DNA from: Ferrimonas kyonanensis DSM 18153
Lineage (GTDB): Bacteria > Pseudomonadota > Gammaproteobacteria > Enterobacterales > Shewanellaceae
Direction of reading: 5' to 3'
Assembly (NCBI RefSeq): GCF_000425405.1
Contig: NZ_KE384370.1
Span: 9,714-71,946, forward strand
Length of the DNA: 62,233 nt
Of the stretch, positions 51,911 to 61,225 are shown in pieces (the stretch's first letter is position 1; each line of letters opens with the position of its first letter). Both the position numbers and the translations under genes were made by a program. The notes under the pieces were generated by a model, which did not search any database, was not told where the DNA came from, and saw only the letters and a list, made by a program, of their open reading frames with translations.

Positions 51911-52573
51911 ATGAAATCCATTACCATTGCTGCTTTGGCACTGTTGAGTACTCAGGCATTGGCGGCACAGGCGCCGGTGTCGGCATCAGGCTATATGATG
52001 GGGCTGAGCAACTATCTGTGGCGCGGTCAGAGCATCAGCCTGGACAATCCCTCGCTGCAGTCCGACTTCATGCTGGAGCATGACATCGGCCTTTACGGTG
52101 GCGTCTCCTATGAGACCTATCGGTATGAGGATGGCGCCGATGAGGTCAAGGACTACGAGATCGATTACTACGGTGGTTACTACCACATGTTTAACGACGA
52201 TCTGGGTATGGGCCTCAGCGCCATGAAATACACCTTTGGTGACGGCGATGACACTCTGGAGTACACGGTGTCGGTGGACTACCGCAACCTGAGCGCCACC
52301 GTCAATTACGACGAGGATGTGAAAGCCTGGTACAGCGAGCTGAATTACTCGGTGGCCCTGTTTGCGGACAGCACCCTGGTGGTGCACGGCGGGTGGTTTA
52401 CCGATGCCGAAAACTACGGTTACGGTGATGAAGCCAACCCGGCGGATGAGTTCTATGATGTGGCACTGCGTTACGATTATCCGTTCTGGGATACATTCAG
52501 CCTGTTGTTGGAAGCCAGTTACCACGAGTATGACGACGACCACTACATGATCGGTGTGGCCTACTGGCTGTAA
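51911..52573 (+). CDS. TorF-family putative outer membrane porin
   Basis: 220 residues. The signal peptide ends ALLSTQALA. The mature protein is a small beta-barrel rich in Tyr, Gly and Asp with alternating strands, ending in a Trp-Leu C-terminus typical of outer membrane barrels. The YMMGLSNYLWRGQSISLDNPS opening matches the TorF (TIGR02001) family I know from proteobacteria. It is cotranscribed with the eleven-haem cytochrome. An outer-membrane partner or substrate channel for it is possible, not shown. Confidence 0.75.
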   Translation: MKSITIAALALLSTQALAAQAPVSASGYMMGLSNYLWRGQSISLDNPSLQSDFMLEHDIGLYGGVSYETYRYEDGADEVKDYEIDYYGGYYHMFNDDLGMGLSAMKYTFGDGDDTLEYTVSVDYRNLSATVNYDEDVKAWYSELNYSVALFADSTLVVHGGWFTDAENYGYGDEANPADEFYDVALRYDYPFWDTFSLLLEASYHEYDDDHYMIGVAYWL

Positions 52574-52610
52574 GCACAAGTTACGATTCAGTCTGTCCCT
52601 CAGCTGAGTC

Positions 52611-52640
52611 AAAGCCCCGGGTTTGGCCGGGGCTTTTTTC
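52611..52640 (+). terminator. Rho-independent terminator of the cytochrome/porin operon
   Basis: AAAGCCCCGG/CCGGGGCTTT stem with loop GTTTGG followed by a T run. It also ends in front of the convergent symporter gene and may serve both. Confidence 0.85.
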
Positions 52641-52650
52641 TGTCTGCGAG

Positions 52651-54006
52651 TTACGACGCACTGGTCTGAGCGTCGGCCGAGGCCGGTGGCTGTGGCGACA
52701 GCCGGTGGCCGAGCCAACGCTCCATGATCAGGCAGGCGGTCAGATCACCGCTGACGTTGATGGCGGTGCGGCACATATCCAGCAGGCGGTCGACCCCAAT
52801 CAACAGGGCGATGCCCTGGGCGGGGACGCCGATACCATGGAGAATGGTGGCGAGAATGACGATGCCCACCCCCGGGGTACTGGGGGAACCGATGGACGCG
52901 CCGACGGTGGTAATGGTCAGCATCAATATCTGCCCCTGGCTCAGTTCTATGCCGTAAACCTGGGTCAAAAACAGCGCGGCAACCACCTGGTAAAGAGCCG
53001 TGCCATCCATGTTGACCGTGGCGCCCAGTGGAACCACGAAACGGGCGATGCCCGGCGACACCTGTAATGAATCCTGGGCGGTTTTCATCGACAGCGGCAT
53101 GACGGCGGCGGAGCTGGAGGTGGAGAACGCCAGCAACTGTACCTGGCGAACCTGGCGCAGAAACCACTGGGGTGAGCGATGGGCCAGCACCGCCACCATC
53201 AGTAAGTACACACTCAGCAGCAACAGCAAGCCCAGTAGCACCACACCGACATAGGCCGACATGCCGAGTATGGCGTCGGGGCCAAGGCGAATCGCCAGCT
53301 CAGCCAGCAGACCAAACACCGCGTACGGCGCCAGCATCATCGCCCAGCCAACCACTTTGAGTGACACCTCTTGTACGCTTTGCAGCAAGGCCGTCAGCGG
53401 TGCGGTCATTGTCAGGGGCAGGGCGGTAATGGCCACCCCCAATATGATGGCGTAGATGACGATCTGCAGCATGTCTTTGGTGACCATGGCCTGATTAATG
53501 TTGGTGGGGATCAATTGGGCGATGCGCTCGGGCAATGACAGGCTCGGCATCAATTGCGGATCGGACATTCGGCTGGCCGCGGCACTGGCATGCTGAACCA
53601 GACTGGCATCGATGTGGTCGCCGGGGCGCAGAGTCAGGGTTAACACAATGCCGATACTGACGGCGATGGTGGTGGTGGTCACAAAGTAGGGCAGAATCCT
53701 CATTCCGACTTGCTTCAGGTAACCGGAATCGCCACTGGAACACAATCCCAGCACGATGGAGGAGAGCACCAGCGGAATCACCATCATCTGAATCAGGTTG
53801 AGGAATACCGCTCCGGGCAGGGCCAGCCAATCGGCGGCCAGGGCGCTGGTGTTGTCGGTGAGCAGAGCGGCCCCATGGGGAGACAGCAGCAGCCCGGTGC
53901 TCAGACCCAGCACCATGGCAAGCAGAATTTGTGCCCACAGGTGGGTGCGGATAAGCAGGGTAATGGAGCCGATGTCCATCGTGTTGGTTGAGGCGGGAGC
54001 TGGCAT
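52651..54006 (-). CDS. Dicarboxylate/amino acid:cation symporter (DAACS family)
   Basis: 451 residues from the ATG at 54006, with GGAGGAC upstream; the longer frame runs into the leader RNA. Eight or more membrane helices. Family motifs include AFSTSSSAAVMPLSMKTAQD, the Ser-rich re-entrant loop, GATVNMDGTALYQVVAALF and TVGASIGSPSTPGVGIVILA. It imports glutamate, aspartate, C4-dicarboxylates or related substrates with Na+ or H+. Which of these is not readable. It has a structured RNA region upstream. Confidence 0.92.
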   Translation of the reverse strand: MPAPASTNTMDIGSITLLIRTHLWAQILLAMVLGLSTGLLLSPHGAALLTDNTSALAADWLALPGAVFLNLIQMMVIPLVLSSIVLGLCSSGDSGYLKQVGMRILPYFVTTTTIAVSIGIVLTLTLRPGDHIDASLVQHASAAASRMSDPQLMPSLSLPERIAQLIPTNINQAMVTKDMLQIVIYAIILGVAITALPLTMTAPLTALLQSVQEVSLKVVGWAMMLAPYAVFGLLAELAIRLGPDAILGMSAYVGVVLLGLLLLLSVYLLMVAVLAHRSPQWFLRQVRQVQLLAFSTSSSAAVMPLSMKTAQDSLQVSPGIARFVVPLGATVNMDGTALYQVVAALFLTQVYGIELSQGQILMLTITTVGASIGSPSTPGVGIVILATILHGIGVPAQGIALLIGVDRLLDMCRTAINVSGDLTACLIMERWLGHRLSPQPPASADAQTSAS

Positions 54007-54113
54007 GAACTGTCCTCCGTGGCGGTTCAGGGCGACGGATTGTTGCTGACCATCGCTAGCGTGTATGAGGATACCCCTGTGGTCAGGATGCTGCAATGGC
54101 TTGAATGACAGGC

Positions 54114-54142
54114 AAAAAAAAGCCCGCTGAAGTTCAGCGGGC
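54114..54142 (-). terminator. Strong intrinsic terminator upstream of the symporter gene
   Basis: Near-perfect hairpin GCCCGCTGAA/TTCAGCGGGC followed by eight T on the minus strand, 107 bases before the symporter ATG. No protein gene ends here, so it either ends a small RNA or acts as an attenuator. Confidence 0.9.
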
Positions 54143-54263
54143 AGAATAGCAATCAACAAAAAAGAAGGAAGTTAAGCAAAAGAACCTTATTCCCGGGTTG
54201 ACCTTGCTTAGGTGTCACCCCGGTAGGAAATCGTTGACTCGGAGAGTCGTTATCTCCTCAATG
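54114..54263 (-). ncRNA. Candidate small RNA or 5' leader/attenuator of the symporter gene
   Basis: From a start near 54263 to the terminator is an RNA of about 150 bases. It has a small hairpin GACTC-TCC-GAGTC (54236-54248), a longer one CCGGGGTGAC/GTCAACCCGG (54193-54223) with one mismatch, a pyrimidine-rich single-stranded part (CUUCCUUCUUUUUU), then the terminator. No leader peptide with a good start is seen. I do not recognise it as a known riboswitch or sRNA. Independent sRNA and cis leader are both open. Confidence 0.5.
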
Positions 54264-54552
54264 ACCGCTATTCTATGGCAACCCTTTCCCTTGGGACAAC
54301 CAAGAAAAATTGCTTTTTTGCATTAGTTTTTCTCATTTAACTTTGATTCAATTTCGGTCGTAGGGAGTGCTGGATTCAAACCTGAATGGCCGGTTGATAA
54401 GGGTTGCGGGCACAGTTTGTGGCAAAGTGGGCGCTGAGTCACACTGGCTTATGTGTGTAAGCAAAAATAATATTGAAAACGATCGCTCTTGGCTGAAATC
54501 CCATGGCTGGTTATAGTGAGCCGGTCTACAAAATCATAATAAAGGAATAACA

Positions 54553-56685
54553 ATGCGCATTTTGGCATTTTCTATGCTGGCCGCGTCCCTGCTGAGCGGG
54601 TGCCAGTCGATGGATAAGGAGCAGCACAGTGCTGTACCCGAAACCGCCCGCAGTACAGTGGTTGACAGCCTGCATGGGACTCAGGTGGCTGACCCCTATC
54701 GCTGGCTGGAAGACCTGGACAGCGCCGAGACGGCAGATTGGGTAAAACGTCAACAGAGCTATGGCGATCGTTATCTGGCTCAGATCCCAAATCGCACTGT
54801 GATTGAGGATCGCATCACGCAACTGTGGAACTACGAGAAACTGAGCCCGCCGGAGGTCAAAGGTGAGAATCAGTTTTTCTATCGCAACGACGGCCTTCAG
54901 AGCCAGTCGGTGTTGTACCGTGCCGATAAGCAGGGCAAGCATGACAAGGTGTTGCTGGACCCCAACGGCTTTTCCAGCGATGGCACCATCGCCCTGTCCG
55001 GAGTCAGCATCAGCGAGCAGGGACAGTGGTTGGCCTACGGGACCTCTCAATCGGGCTCCGACTGGCAGCAGTGGCAGTTCGTCAATATCGCCACCGGCGA
55101 GGCCCTGACCGACAAGCTGGAGTGGATTAAATTCTCCTCCGCCACCTGGGACAAGCAGGGTGAGGGGGTCTGGTATTCCCGTTATGATGCCCCGGCGGCC
55201 GGCGATAACAAGATGGAGCAGGCCAACTACTTCCAGAAGGTGTATTACCACAAGTTGGGCACCCCTCAGTCTGAGGACACCTTGGTGTACCACCGTCCGG
55301 ATCAGAAAGACTGGGGTTTTGGCACCGAGTTGTCTGACGACGGTAAGTACTTGCTTATCACCGTGTCCCAGGGCACCGATCCCCGCAACCGGTTCTTCTA
55401 TCAAGAACTGGCGACCGGCAACACCGTTGAGTTGATGTCGGAACTGGAAGCGGAGTATCTGTTTCTGGGCAACGACGGCGATACCTTTTACTTCAAGACC
55501 GATTACCAGGCTCCTAAGGGCCGCATCATTGCGGTTGATCTGACTAAGCCGCAGAAAGCCCATTGGCGCGAACTGGTGGCTGAGACCGACAACACCATCT
55601 ACAACGCCTCGATCATCAATAACCGCTTTGTGGTCAGCTATCTGAAAGACGTGCTGGCCGAAGTTCAGGTGTACGGCCTTAAGGGCGAGCTGCAGCAGAC
55701 CCTGGCATTGCCCGGAGCCGGCCGGGTGGTCGGCATCAGCGGTGGTCGCGATGATCAGCAGATGTACTTCCTGTTCAACTCCTACATCCATCCGACCGGA
55801 GTGTATCGCTACGACTTCAACGGCAGCGAAGTCAGCGCTTACAACATCCCGGACGTGGCCTTCAGCCCGGCAGATTACGTGTCTGAACAGGTGTTTTACA
55901 CCAGTAAGGACGGCACCCGGGTGCCGATGATCATCTCCTACAAGAAGGGGATGAAGAAGGACGGCAACAACCCGACGCTGCTGTATGCCTATGGCGGTTT
56001 CAATATCTCGCTGACCCCTCGTTTCTCTCCGGCCACCATTGCCTGGCTGGATATGGGCGGTGTCTACGCGGTGCCTAACTTGCGCGGCGGTGCGGAGTAC
56101 GGCGAAGCCTGGCACCAGGGGGGCATGAAGGAGAAGAAGCAGAATGTGTTTGATGATTACTACGCGGCGGCGGAGTATCTGATTGCCCAGAACTACACCA
56201 ACAGCAGCAAGCTGGGGGCGTACGGACGCAGTAACGGCGGCCTGCTGATGGGCGCGGCGCTGACTCAGCGTCCGGACCTGTTTGCGGCGGTATTGCCCGC
56301 GGTCGGCGTGCTGGACATGTTGCGTTTCCAGAAGTTCACCATTGGCTGGGCCTGGACCTCGGAATACGGCAGTGCCGACAATGCCGAGGACTTTGGTTAC
56401 CTGCGGGCGTATTCGCCACTGCACAATGTGGTGAAGCAGGCCTACCCGGCCACCATGGTGATGACCGCCGATCACGACGATCGGGTGGTGCCGTCTCACA
56501 GCTTTAAGTTTACCGCCGAGTTGCAGCATCAGCAGCAGGGGGATGCACCGGTCATTGCTCGGATCGAAACCAAGGCGGGTCACGGTGCGGGTAAACCGAC
56601 TGCCATGAAGATTGCCGAGTTCCGCGACATCTACGCCTTCTTGTGGCACAACTTCGGCCTGACGTTGCCGGAGCGAATCCAGTAA
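54553..56685 (+). CDS. Prolyl oligopeptidase family (S9A) lipoprotein
   Basis: 710 residues. The opening MRILAFSMLAASLLSGC is a lipoprotein signal. A seven-bladed propeller domain (about residues 80-430) is flanked by the N-terminal strand (DPYRWLEDLDSAETADWVKR) and the catalytic alpha/beta-hydrolase domain. Ser560 in YGRSNGGLLMG, Asp in ADHDDRVVPSHS (642 or 643) and His677 in KAGHGAGKP make up the triad. It cuts short proline-containing peptides, here probably at the cell envelope. It is transcribed alone with its own terminator. Confidence 0.93.
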   Translation: MRILAFSMLAASLLSGCQSMDKEQHSAVPETARSTVVDSLHGTQVADPYRWLEDLDSAETADWVKRQQSYGDRYLAQIPNRTVIEDRITQLWNYEKLSPPEVKGENQFFYRNDGLQSQSVLYRADKQGKHDKVLLDPNGFSSDGTIALSGVSISEQGQWLAYGTSQSGSDWQQWQFVNIATGEALTDKLEWIKFSSATWDKQGEGVWYSRYDAPAAGDNKMEQANYFQKVYYHKLGTPQSEDTLVYHRPDQKDWGFGTELSDDGKYLLITVSQGTDPRNRFFYQELATGNTVELMSELEAEYLFLGNDGDTFYFKTDYQAPKGRIIAVDLTKPQKAHWRELVAETDNTIYNASIINNRFVVSYLKDVLAEVQVYGLKGELQQTLALPGAGRVVGISGGRDDQQMYFLFNSYIHPTGVYRYDFNGSEVSAYNIPDVAFSPADYVSEQVFYTSKDGTRVPMIISYKKGMKKDGNNPTLLYAYGGFNISLTPRFSPATIAWLDMGGVYAVPNLRGGAEYGEAWHQGGMKEKKQNVFDDYYAAAEYLIAQNYTNSSKLGAYGRSNGGLLMGAALTQRPDLFAAVLPAVGVLDMLRFQKFTIGWAWTSEYGSADNAEDFGYLRAYSPLHNVVKQAYPATMVMTADHDDRVVPSHSFKFTAELQHQQQGDAPVIARIETKAGHGAGKPTAMKIAEFRDIYAFLWHNFGLTLPERIQ

Positions 56686-56710
56686 CCGCTGTTCAGTAAC
56701 TGTGCGATCG

Positions 56711-56733
56711 GGGAGGCTTAGCCTCCCTTTTTT
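56711..56733 (+). terminator. Rho-independent terminator after the prolyl oligopeptidase gene
   Basis: GGGAGGC-TTA-GCCTCCC hairpin followed by TTTTTT. Confidence 0.9.
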
Positions 56734-56849
56734 GTTAACTGACGCAATTTGAAACTCAAACTTAGCATTTCTGGACTGCCATCACTTTGGGTCATGGGGT
56801 ATAGTAGCCAGTCATTCCAACAGGTTTTAGACAGTGAACAGGAAGGGAA

Positions 56850-57251
56850 ATGGCGTTTCGTTGGCCCATCAGAGTGTACTATTCGGATACTGATGCAGGC
56901 GGGGTGGTCTACCACGCCAATTACCTGAACTTCTTCGAGCACGCCCGGTCAGAGATGTTACGTCAGCATGGCTTTGAGCAGGATCAGCTGATGGCTGAAG
57001 ACGTGCTGTTTGTGGTGCGTAACATGAACATCGATTTTGTTCGTCCGGCCCGGTTTAACCAACATCTGACTGTCGAGACCGAGATCACCAAGATGGGGGG
57101 CGCCAGCATGGTGTTCAGTCAGTCTTTGGTGGATGACGAAGGTCAGCGATACTGCCAGGCCGACGTCAAAGTGGTTTGCATTAATGCCAGCGGTTTTACG
57201 CCGGTGGCGATCCCTTCGCATATTAAACAGGAGTTAACGGGTGTCAGCTGA
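56850..57251 (+). CDS. ybgC: Acyl-CoA thioesterase YbgC
   Basis: 133 residues, single hot-dog fold. YYSDTDAGGVVYHANYLNFF with the catalytic Asp, then EHARSEMLRQHGF, are the YbgC signature. It hydrolyses short acyl-CoA. As in E. coli it is the first gene of the tol-pal cluster. Its end overlaps the tolQ start. Confidence 0.93.
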   Translation: MAFRWPIRVYYSDTDAGGVVYHANYLNFFEHARSEMLRQHGFEQDQLMAEDVLFVVRNMNIDFVRPARFNQHLTVETEITKMGGASMVFSQSLVDDEGQRYCQADVKVVCINASGFTPVAIPSHIKQELTGVS

Positions 57252-57927
57252 AATTTCCTTTATCAATCTTTTTCTGGAAGCCAGCTTACTGGTAAAGCTG
57301 GTGATGCTGATGCTGTTGCTGTTGTCCATTACCGGCTGGGCCGTGATCATTCAGCGCCGTAACGTGTTGAACAGTGCCACCGTCAATGCCAAGAAATTTG
57401 AAGACCGTTTCTGGTCCGGTGTCGATCTGAGCCGCCTGTACCAGGAGCTGTCCTCCCGAGGAGACCGCAACACCGGCATGGAGTTGCTGTTTACCGCTGG
57501 CTTTAAGGAATACATGCGCCTGAATCAGACCGCCACCAGCGGCGGCGCCATCATGGATGGCTCTCAGCGTGCCATGCGGGTTGCTCTGTCTCGGGAAGTC
57601 GACAAGCTGGAGTCCAACCTGTCACTGCTGGCTACCATTGGTTCCACCAGTCCCTACATCGGTCTGTTTGGTACAGTCTGGGGCATCATGAACGCCTTTA
57701 TTGCCCTGGGAGCGGTACAAAACGCCACCCTCAACATGGTGGCTCCTGGTATTGCCGAAGCCTTGATTGCAACCGCCATGGGCCTGTTTGCGGCGATTCC
57801 GGCGGTGATCTTCTTTAACCGTTACTCCACCAAGGTGGAAAAGCTGGAAAACAGCTACATCAACTTTATCGAGGAGTTCTCCAGCATTCTGCATCGCCAG
57901 GCCTTCAGTGATAAGGAAGGCCGTTGA
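57241..57927 (+). CDS. tolQ: Tol-Pal system motor protein TolQ
   Basis: 228 residues from a GTG. Three membrane helices with the TolQ/ExbB motifs LATIGSTSPYIGLFGTVWGI and PGIAEALIATAMGLFAAIPA. It forms the proton-driven motor with TolR, which works on TolA to constrict the envelope at division. It overlaps both neighbours. Confidence 0.95.
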   Translation: MSAEISFINLFLEASLLVKLVMLMLLLLSITGWAVIIQRRNVLNSATVNAKKFEDRFWSGVDLSRLYQELSSRGDRNTGMELLFTAGFKEYMRLNQTATSGGAIMDGSQRAMRVALSREVDKLESNLSLLATIGSTSPYIGLFGTVWGIMNAFIALGAVQNATLNMVAPGIAEALIATAMGLFAAIPAVIFFNRYSTKVEKLENSYINFIEEFSSILHRQAFSDKEGR

Positions 57928-58358
57928 TGCAAGGCTTCCAGCGCAAGCGGCGGCGTAAGGTCGCCGAAATCAATGTGGTGCCCTACATCGACGTGATGCT
58001 GGTGCTGCTGATCATCTTTATGGCCACCGCCCCCATTATCTCTCAGGGGGTCAAAGTGGATCTGCCCCAGGGAGAGGCGGAGCCGTTGAAACGGGATTCC
58101 AAGCCGCCGCTGGTGGCATCGGTAACCGCCGAAGCGCAGTATTTCCTTGATAATGGCAGCGTACAGGACGATCGCCCGCTGATGCTCGATGAGCTGGCGG
58201 CATTGGTGGCGGCGGAGCTGCAGCTCGACCCTCAGCGGCCGGTGGTGGTGAAAGGGGATCGCCAGGTTTCTTACGATGAAGTGATTCAACTGATGGTGAG
58301 CCTGCAGAAAGCCGGTGTGCCGTCGGTGGGACTGATGACCGAGAGTGCGGAGCAGTAA
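57927..58358 (+). CDS. tolR: Tol-Pal system protein TolR
   Basis: 143 residues from the ATG at 57927, which overlaps the tolQ TGA. The helix INVVPYIDVMLVLLIIFMAT carries the essential Asp (YIDVML), and the periplasmic part ends LMVSLQKAGVPSVGLMTE. It works with TolQ. Confidence 0.95.
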   Translation: MQGFQRKRRRKVAEINVVPYIDVMLVLLIIFMATAPIISQGVKVDLPQGEAEPLKRDSKPPLVASVTAEAQYFLDNGSVQDDRPLMLDELAALVAAELQLDPQRPVVVKGDRQVSYDEVIQLMVSLQKAGVPSVGLMTESAEQ

Positions 58359-59276
58359 ATGCAACAGAAACTGACCCTGCCGTTCATTCTCTCTTTGCTG
58401 GCCCATGTGGGCCTGTTTGCCTTGCTGGCACTGAGTGTGAATTTTCAATCTAAGCCCAAACCCCAGCCCCAGGCCAGCGCGCCGGTGGTGCAGGCCGTGG
58501 TCGTCGACCAGGCCCAGGTGCAAAAGCAGGTTGAGCGAATCAAAAAAGCCAAGGCCGATGCGGCGGCGGCAGAGCGTCAGCGCCAGAATGAACTGGAGCG
58601 CAAGCGCAAGGCCGAGCAGGAAAAGCTGCGTAAGCTGGAGCGGGATCGTAAAAACAAAGAGCTGGAAATCAAAAAGGCCAATGAAGCGGCCAAGCAAGCC
58701 AAGCTGAAGCAGAAGAAAGAGCAGGAGCAAGCCAAAAAACTGGCGGATCAACGCAAGCGCGAAGAAGCGGCGAAGCAGAAAGCTGAGCGGGATCGCAAGG
58801 CGGCGGAAGACGCCGCCAAGAAAGCCGAAGCAGAACGAAAACGCAAAGCCGAACAGGCGGAGGCCGAGCGTAAGCGCAAAGAGCAGGAGCGCAAGCGCAA
58901 AGAGGCCGAAGAAGCCGCTCGACGTGCCCGTGAGAAGGAGCTGGCGGATCAATTGGCGGCCGAGCAGGCGCAGTTGTCGGCGGCCCGCAACCAACAGGTG
59001 TTGTCGGAAGTGCAGCGGTACGAGGTACTGATTCGCCAGACCATCCAGCGTAACCTGCGCACCAACACCAGCATGCGTGGTAAAGAGTGTCGAGTAAACA
59101 TTAAACTGGCACCGGACGGTTTTGTGATTTCCAGTAAGACCCTGGATGGTGACACCAGTGTCTGCCGGGCGACTCAGGCGGCCATCAATGCCGCCGGTAA
59201 GTTGCCGGTGTCGCCGGAGGCCGACGTCTACGCCAAATTGAAAGATATCAACTTAACGGTACAACCCGAGCAATAG
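58359..59276 (+). CDS. tolA: Tol-Pal system protein TolA
   Basis: 305 residues. An N-terminal helix ([20 protein letters not shown]) is followed by a long charged Lys/Glu/Ala-rich helix (about residues 60-205). The C-terminal globular domain has two Cys ([30 protein letters not shown]). It spans the periplasm from TolQR to TolB/Pal. It is shorter than the 421-residue E. coli protein, mostly in the repeat helix. Confidence 0.94.
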   Translation: MQQKLTLPFILSLLAHVGLFALLALSVNFQSKPKPQPQASAPVVQAVVVDQAQVQKQVERIKKAKADAAAAERQRQNELERKRKAEQEKLRKLERDRKNKELEIKKANEAAKQAKLKQKKEQEQAKKLADQRKREEAAKQKAERDRKAAEDAAKKAEAERKRKAEQAEAERKRKEQERKRKEAEEAARRAREKELADQLAAEQAQLSAARNQQVLSEVQRYEVLIRQTIQRNLRTNTSMRGKECRVNIKLAPDGFVISSKTLDGDTSVCRATQAAINAAGKLPVSPEADVYAKLKDINLTVQPEQ

Positions 59277-59287
59277 TGAAAGGCCAG

Positions 59288-60643
59288 ATGAGATTAAAAC
59301 AACGAGTAATGATGGCGTGTTTGGCGCTGTTCACCCTGGTGGCAATGCCGGCCCGGGCCACATTGGAAATCGTGATAACCGAAGGCATCGATGCAGCCCG
59401 CCCGGTTGCCGTGGTGCCTTTTGTCTGGGAAGGCCAGGGCGCCATGCCTGAGCAGATCGCCGATGTGGTCTCTTCCGACCTGCGTCGTTCCGGGACCTTT
59501 AACCCCATCGCCCAGGGGCTGATGCCCAGTCGGGTCGGATCGGCCGCCGAGCTGAACCTCAAAGCCTGGATCGAGACCGGCGCCGAAGCGGTAGTGGTGG
59601 GCAAGGTCAGTGAGTTTGGTCCAGACCAGTACCAGGTCAGTTTTGAGTTGGTGGACCTGGTTCGGGCGCAGATGACCGGCGGTGACAGTCGCGGACTGCA
59701 GAACGGCAAGTTGGTGCAGACTCAGGATCACATCCTTGAGGGGCGTGACACGGTGATCCGTGGCAGCCAGTTCCGCCAGTACGGCCACCGCATCTCCGAT
59801 CTGGTCTATGAAGCCCTGACCGGCATCAAGGGGGCGTTCTTGACTCGCATCAGCTACGTGACCGTGGATGATGCCGATGCATTCAAGTTTCAGCTTCGAG
59901 TAGCCGACTATGATGGCTATAACGAAAAGGTGTTGTTGCGTTCTAAAGAGCCGCTGATGTCGCCATCGTGGTCGCCCGACGGCCGCAAACTGGCGTACGT
60001 GTCGTTCGAGAAGAACCGTTCCGAGATCTACATTCAGGATCTGTACACCCAGCAGCGCCAACGGCTGACCAGCTTTGAAGGCATCAATGGCTCGCCGGCG
60101 TGGTCGCCGGACGGCAAGCAGATGGCGATGAGCCTGTCAAAAGACGGCAACTCTGAGATCTACGTCATGGATTTGGCCAGTAAAGCGTTGCGACGCATTA
60201 CCAACCATTATGCCATTGACACCGAACCCAGCTGGCACCCGGATGGTAAATCGTTGATTTTCACGTCTGAACGGGGTGGTCGGCCGCAGATTTATCGCGT
60301 ATATTTGGATACCGGAAGGATCCAGCGTTTGACCTTCCAGGGGGAGTGGAACCTCGGTGGTTCTATTACACCGGATGGTCGTTACTTGGTGATGGTGAAC
60401 CGGACCAACGGACGTTACCACATTGCTCGCATGGAGCTGACTACCGGCTTTATGGATGTGTTGACCGAAACCTATCTGGATGAATCCCCAAGTGTTGCCC
60501 CGAATGGCACCATGATCATTTATGGGACGAGTCACAATGGCCGCCAGGTTCTGGCTGCCGTGTCGGTGGACGGCCGATTTAAGGCGCGAATTCCGACTCA
60601 GGTAGGCAGTGTGAAAGCGCCTTCTTGGTCGCCTTATCTTTGA
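59288..60643 (+). CDS. tolB: Tol-Pal system beta-propeller protein TolB
   Basis: 451 residues from the ATG at 59288 with AAAGG upstream; a GTG at 59276 overlapping the tolA stop is nearly as good. A signal peptide ends in MPARA. An N-terminal alpha/beta domain ([20 protein letters not shown]) is followed by a six-bladed propeller with repeated [21 protein letters not shown] blades. It is periplasmic and binds Pal. Confidence 0.95.
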   Translation: MRLKQRVMMACLALFTLVAMPARATLEIVITEGIDAARPVAVVPFVWEGQGAMPEQIADVVSSDLRRSGTFNPIAQGLMPSRVGSAAELNLKAWIETGAEAVVVGKVSEFGPDQYQVSFELVDLVRAQMTGGDSRGLQNGKLVQTQDHILEGRDTVIRGSQFRQYGHRISDLVYEALTGIKGAFLTRISYVTVDDADAFKFQLRVADYDGYNEKVLLRSKEPLMSPSWSPDGRKLAYVSFEKNRSEIYIQDLYTQQRQRLTSFEGINGSPAWSPDGKQMAMSLSKDGNSEIYVMDLASKALRRITNHYAIDTEPSWHPDGKSLIFTSERGGRPQIYRVYLDTGRIQRLTFQGEWNLGGSITPDGRYLVMVNRTNGRYHIARMELTTGFMDVLTETYLDESPSVAPNGTMIIYGTSHNGRQVLAAVSVDGRFKARIPTQVGSVKAPSWSPYL

Positions 60644-60675
60644 TTGGAAAGAAATTATTTAAAAGGAAAACTCAG

Positions 60676-61209
60676 ATGAAACTGAATAGCCTACTCAAAG
60701 GTATGCTGATTGCTGTACCGGCTCTGGCGCTGACAGCGTGTTCCAGTACCTCTGATAGCGACAGCCAGTCCCAGACTGGTAACACTACCAATGAGCAAGC
60801 CGTAGACAGCGGTGTACAGACTGGCGCCATTGAGCCAGTACTGACTCCTGCTGAGCAACAGCGCCTGAAGTACCAGGAACTGCGTAAAGAGCACATCCTG
60901 TACTTCGACTTCGATCGCAGCGACATCCAGGCTGAGTTCGGCGAATTGCTGGAAGCTCACGCTAACTACCTGATTGAAAACCCAGGTGTTAAAGTTCTGA
61001 TTGAAGGCCATGCTGATGAGCGTGGTACCCCTGAGTACAACATCGCCCTGGGCGAGCGTCGTGCTAAAGCGGTATCCCGTTACCTGCAGGGTCTGGGCGT
61101 ACTGTCCTCTCAAATCTCCATCGTATCTTACGGTGAAGAGAAGCCTCTGGACGGTTCCGCTACCGAAGCCGCTCACGCTAAGAACCGTCGCGCGGTACTG
61201 GTTTACTAA
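60676..61209 (+). CDS. pal: Peptidoglycan-associated lipoprotein Pal
   Basis: 177 residues from the ATG at 60676, with AAGGAAAA upstream; the earlier frame start lies in tolB. Lipobox LTAC. After a disordered linker comes an OmpA-type domain ([49 protein letters not shown]). It anchors the outer membrane to peptidoglycan. Codon use is visibly more biased (many GCT, CTG, CGT) than in tolA or tolB, as expected of an abundant protein. Confidence 0.96.
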   Translation: MKLNSLLKGMLIAVPALALTACSSTSDSDSQSQTGNTTNEQAVDSGVQTGAIEPVLTPAEQQRLKYQELRKEHILYFDFDRSDIQAEFGELLEAHANYLIENPGVKVLIEGHADERGTPEYNIALGERRAKAVSRYLQGLGVLSSQISIVSYGEEKPLDGSATEAAHAKNRRAVLVY

Positions 61210-61225
61210 TCGATACGGTTAACTT

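Larger units (their letters stand above)
54007..54552. other. Divergent intergenic region between symporter and prolyl oligopeptidase
   Basis: 546 bases without a protein gene. On the minus strand it holds a promoter-like pair (TTGTCC, 54294-54299, and TAGAAT, 54270-54275, 18 bases apart), then a structured RNA ending in a strong terminator. The half nearer the peptidase is AT-rich and is where its promoter must lie. Confidence 0.5.

Noticed and set aside
54236-54257. GGAGA...TCTCC near the symporter leader as a fourth copy of the cytochrome operator
   Set aside because: The centre is seven bases, the outer T and A are missing, and it overlaps the hairpin of the candidate RNA.
54526-56649. 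707-residue minus-strand frame opposite the prolyl oligopeptidase
   Set aside because: The plus-strand gene has the full catalytic triad and signal peptide; the antisense frame is Val/His/Gln-rich with no domain, and reflects codon bias.
58441-58980. Repetitive Lys/Ala/Glu-coding DNA in tolA as a repeat element
   Set aside because: It is the normal TolA helix; the repeats are at the protein level and not exact in DNA.
57855-58994. Leu/Phe-rich minus-strand frame opposite tolR and tolA
   Set aside because: The hydrophobic repeats are just the complement of the Lys/Ala/Glu-rich TolA helix.
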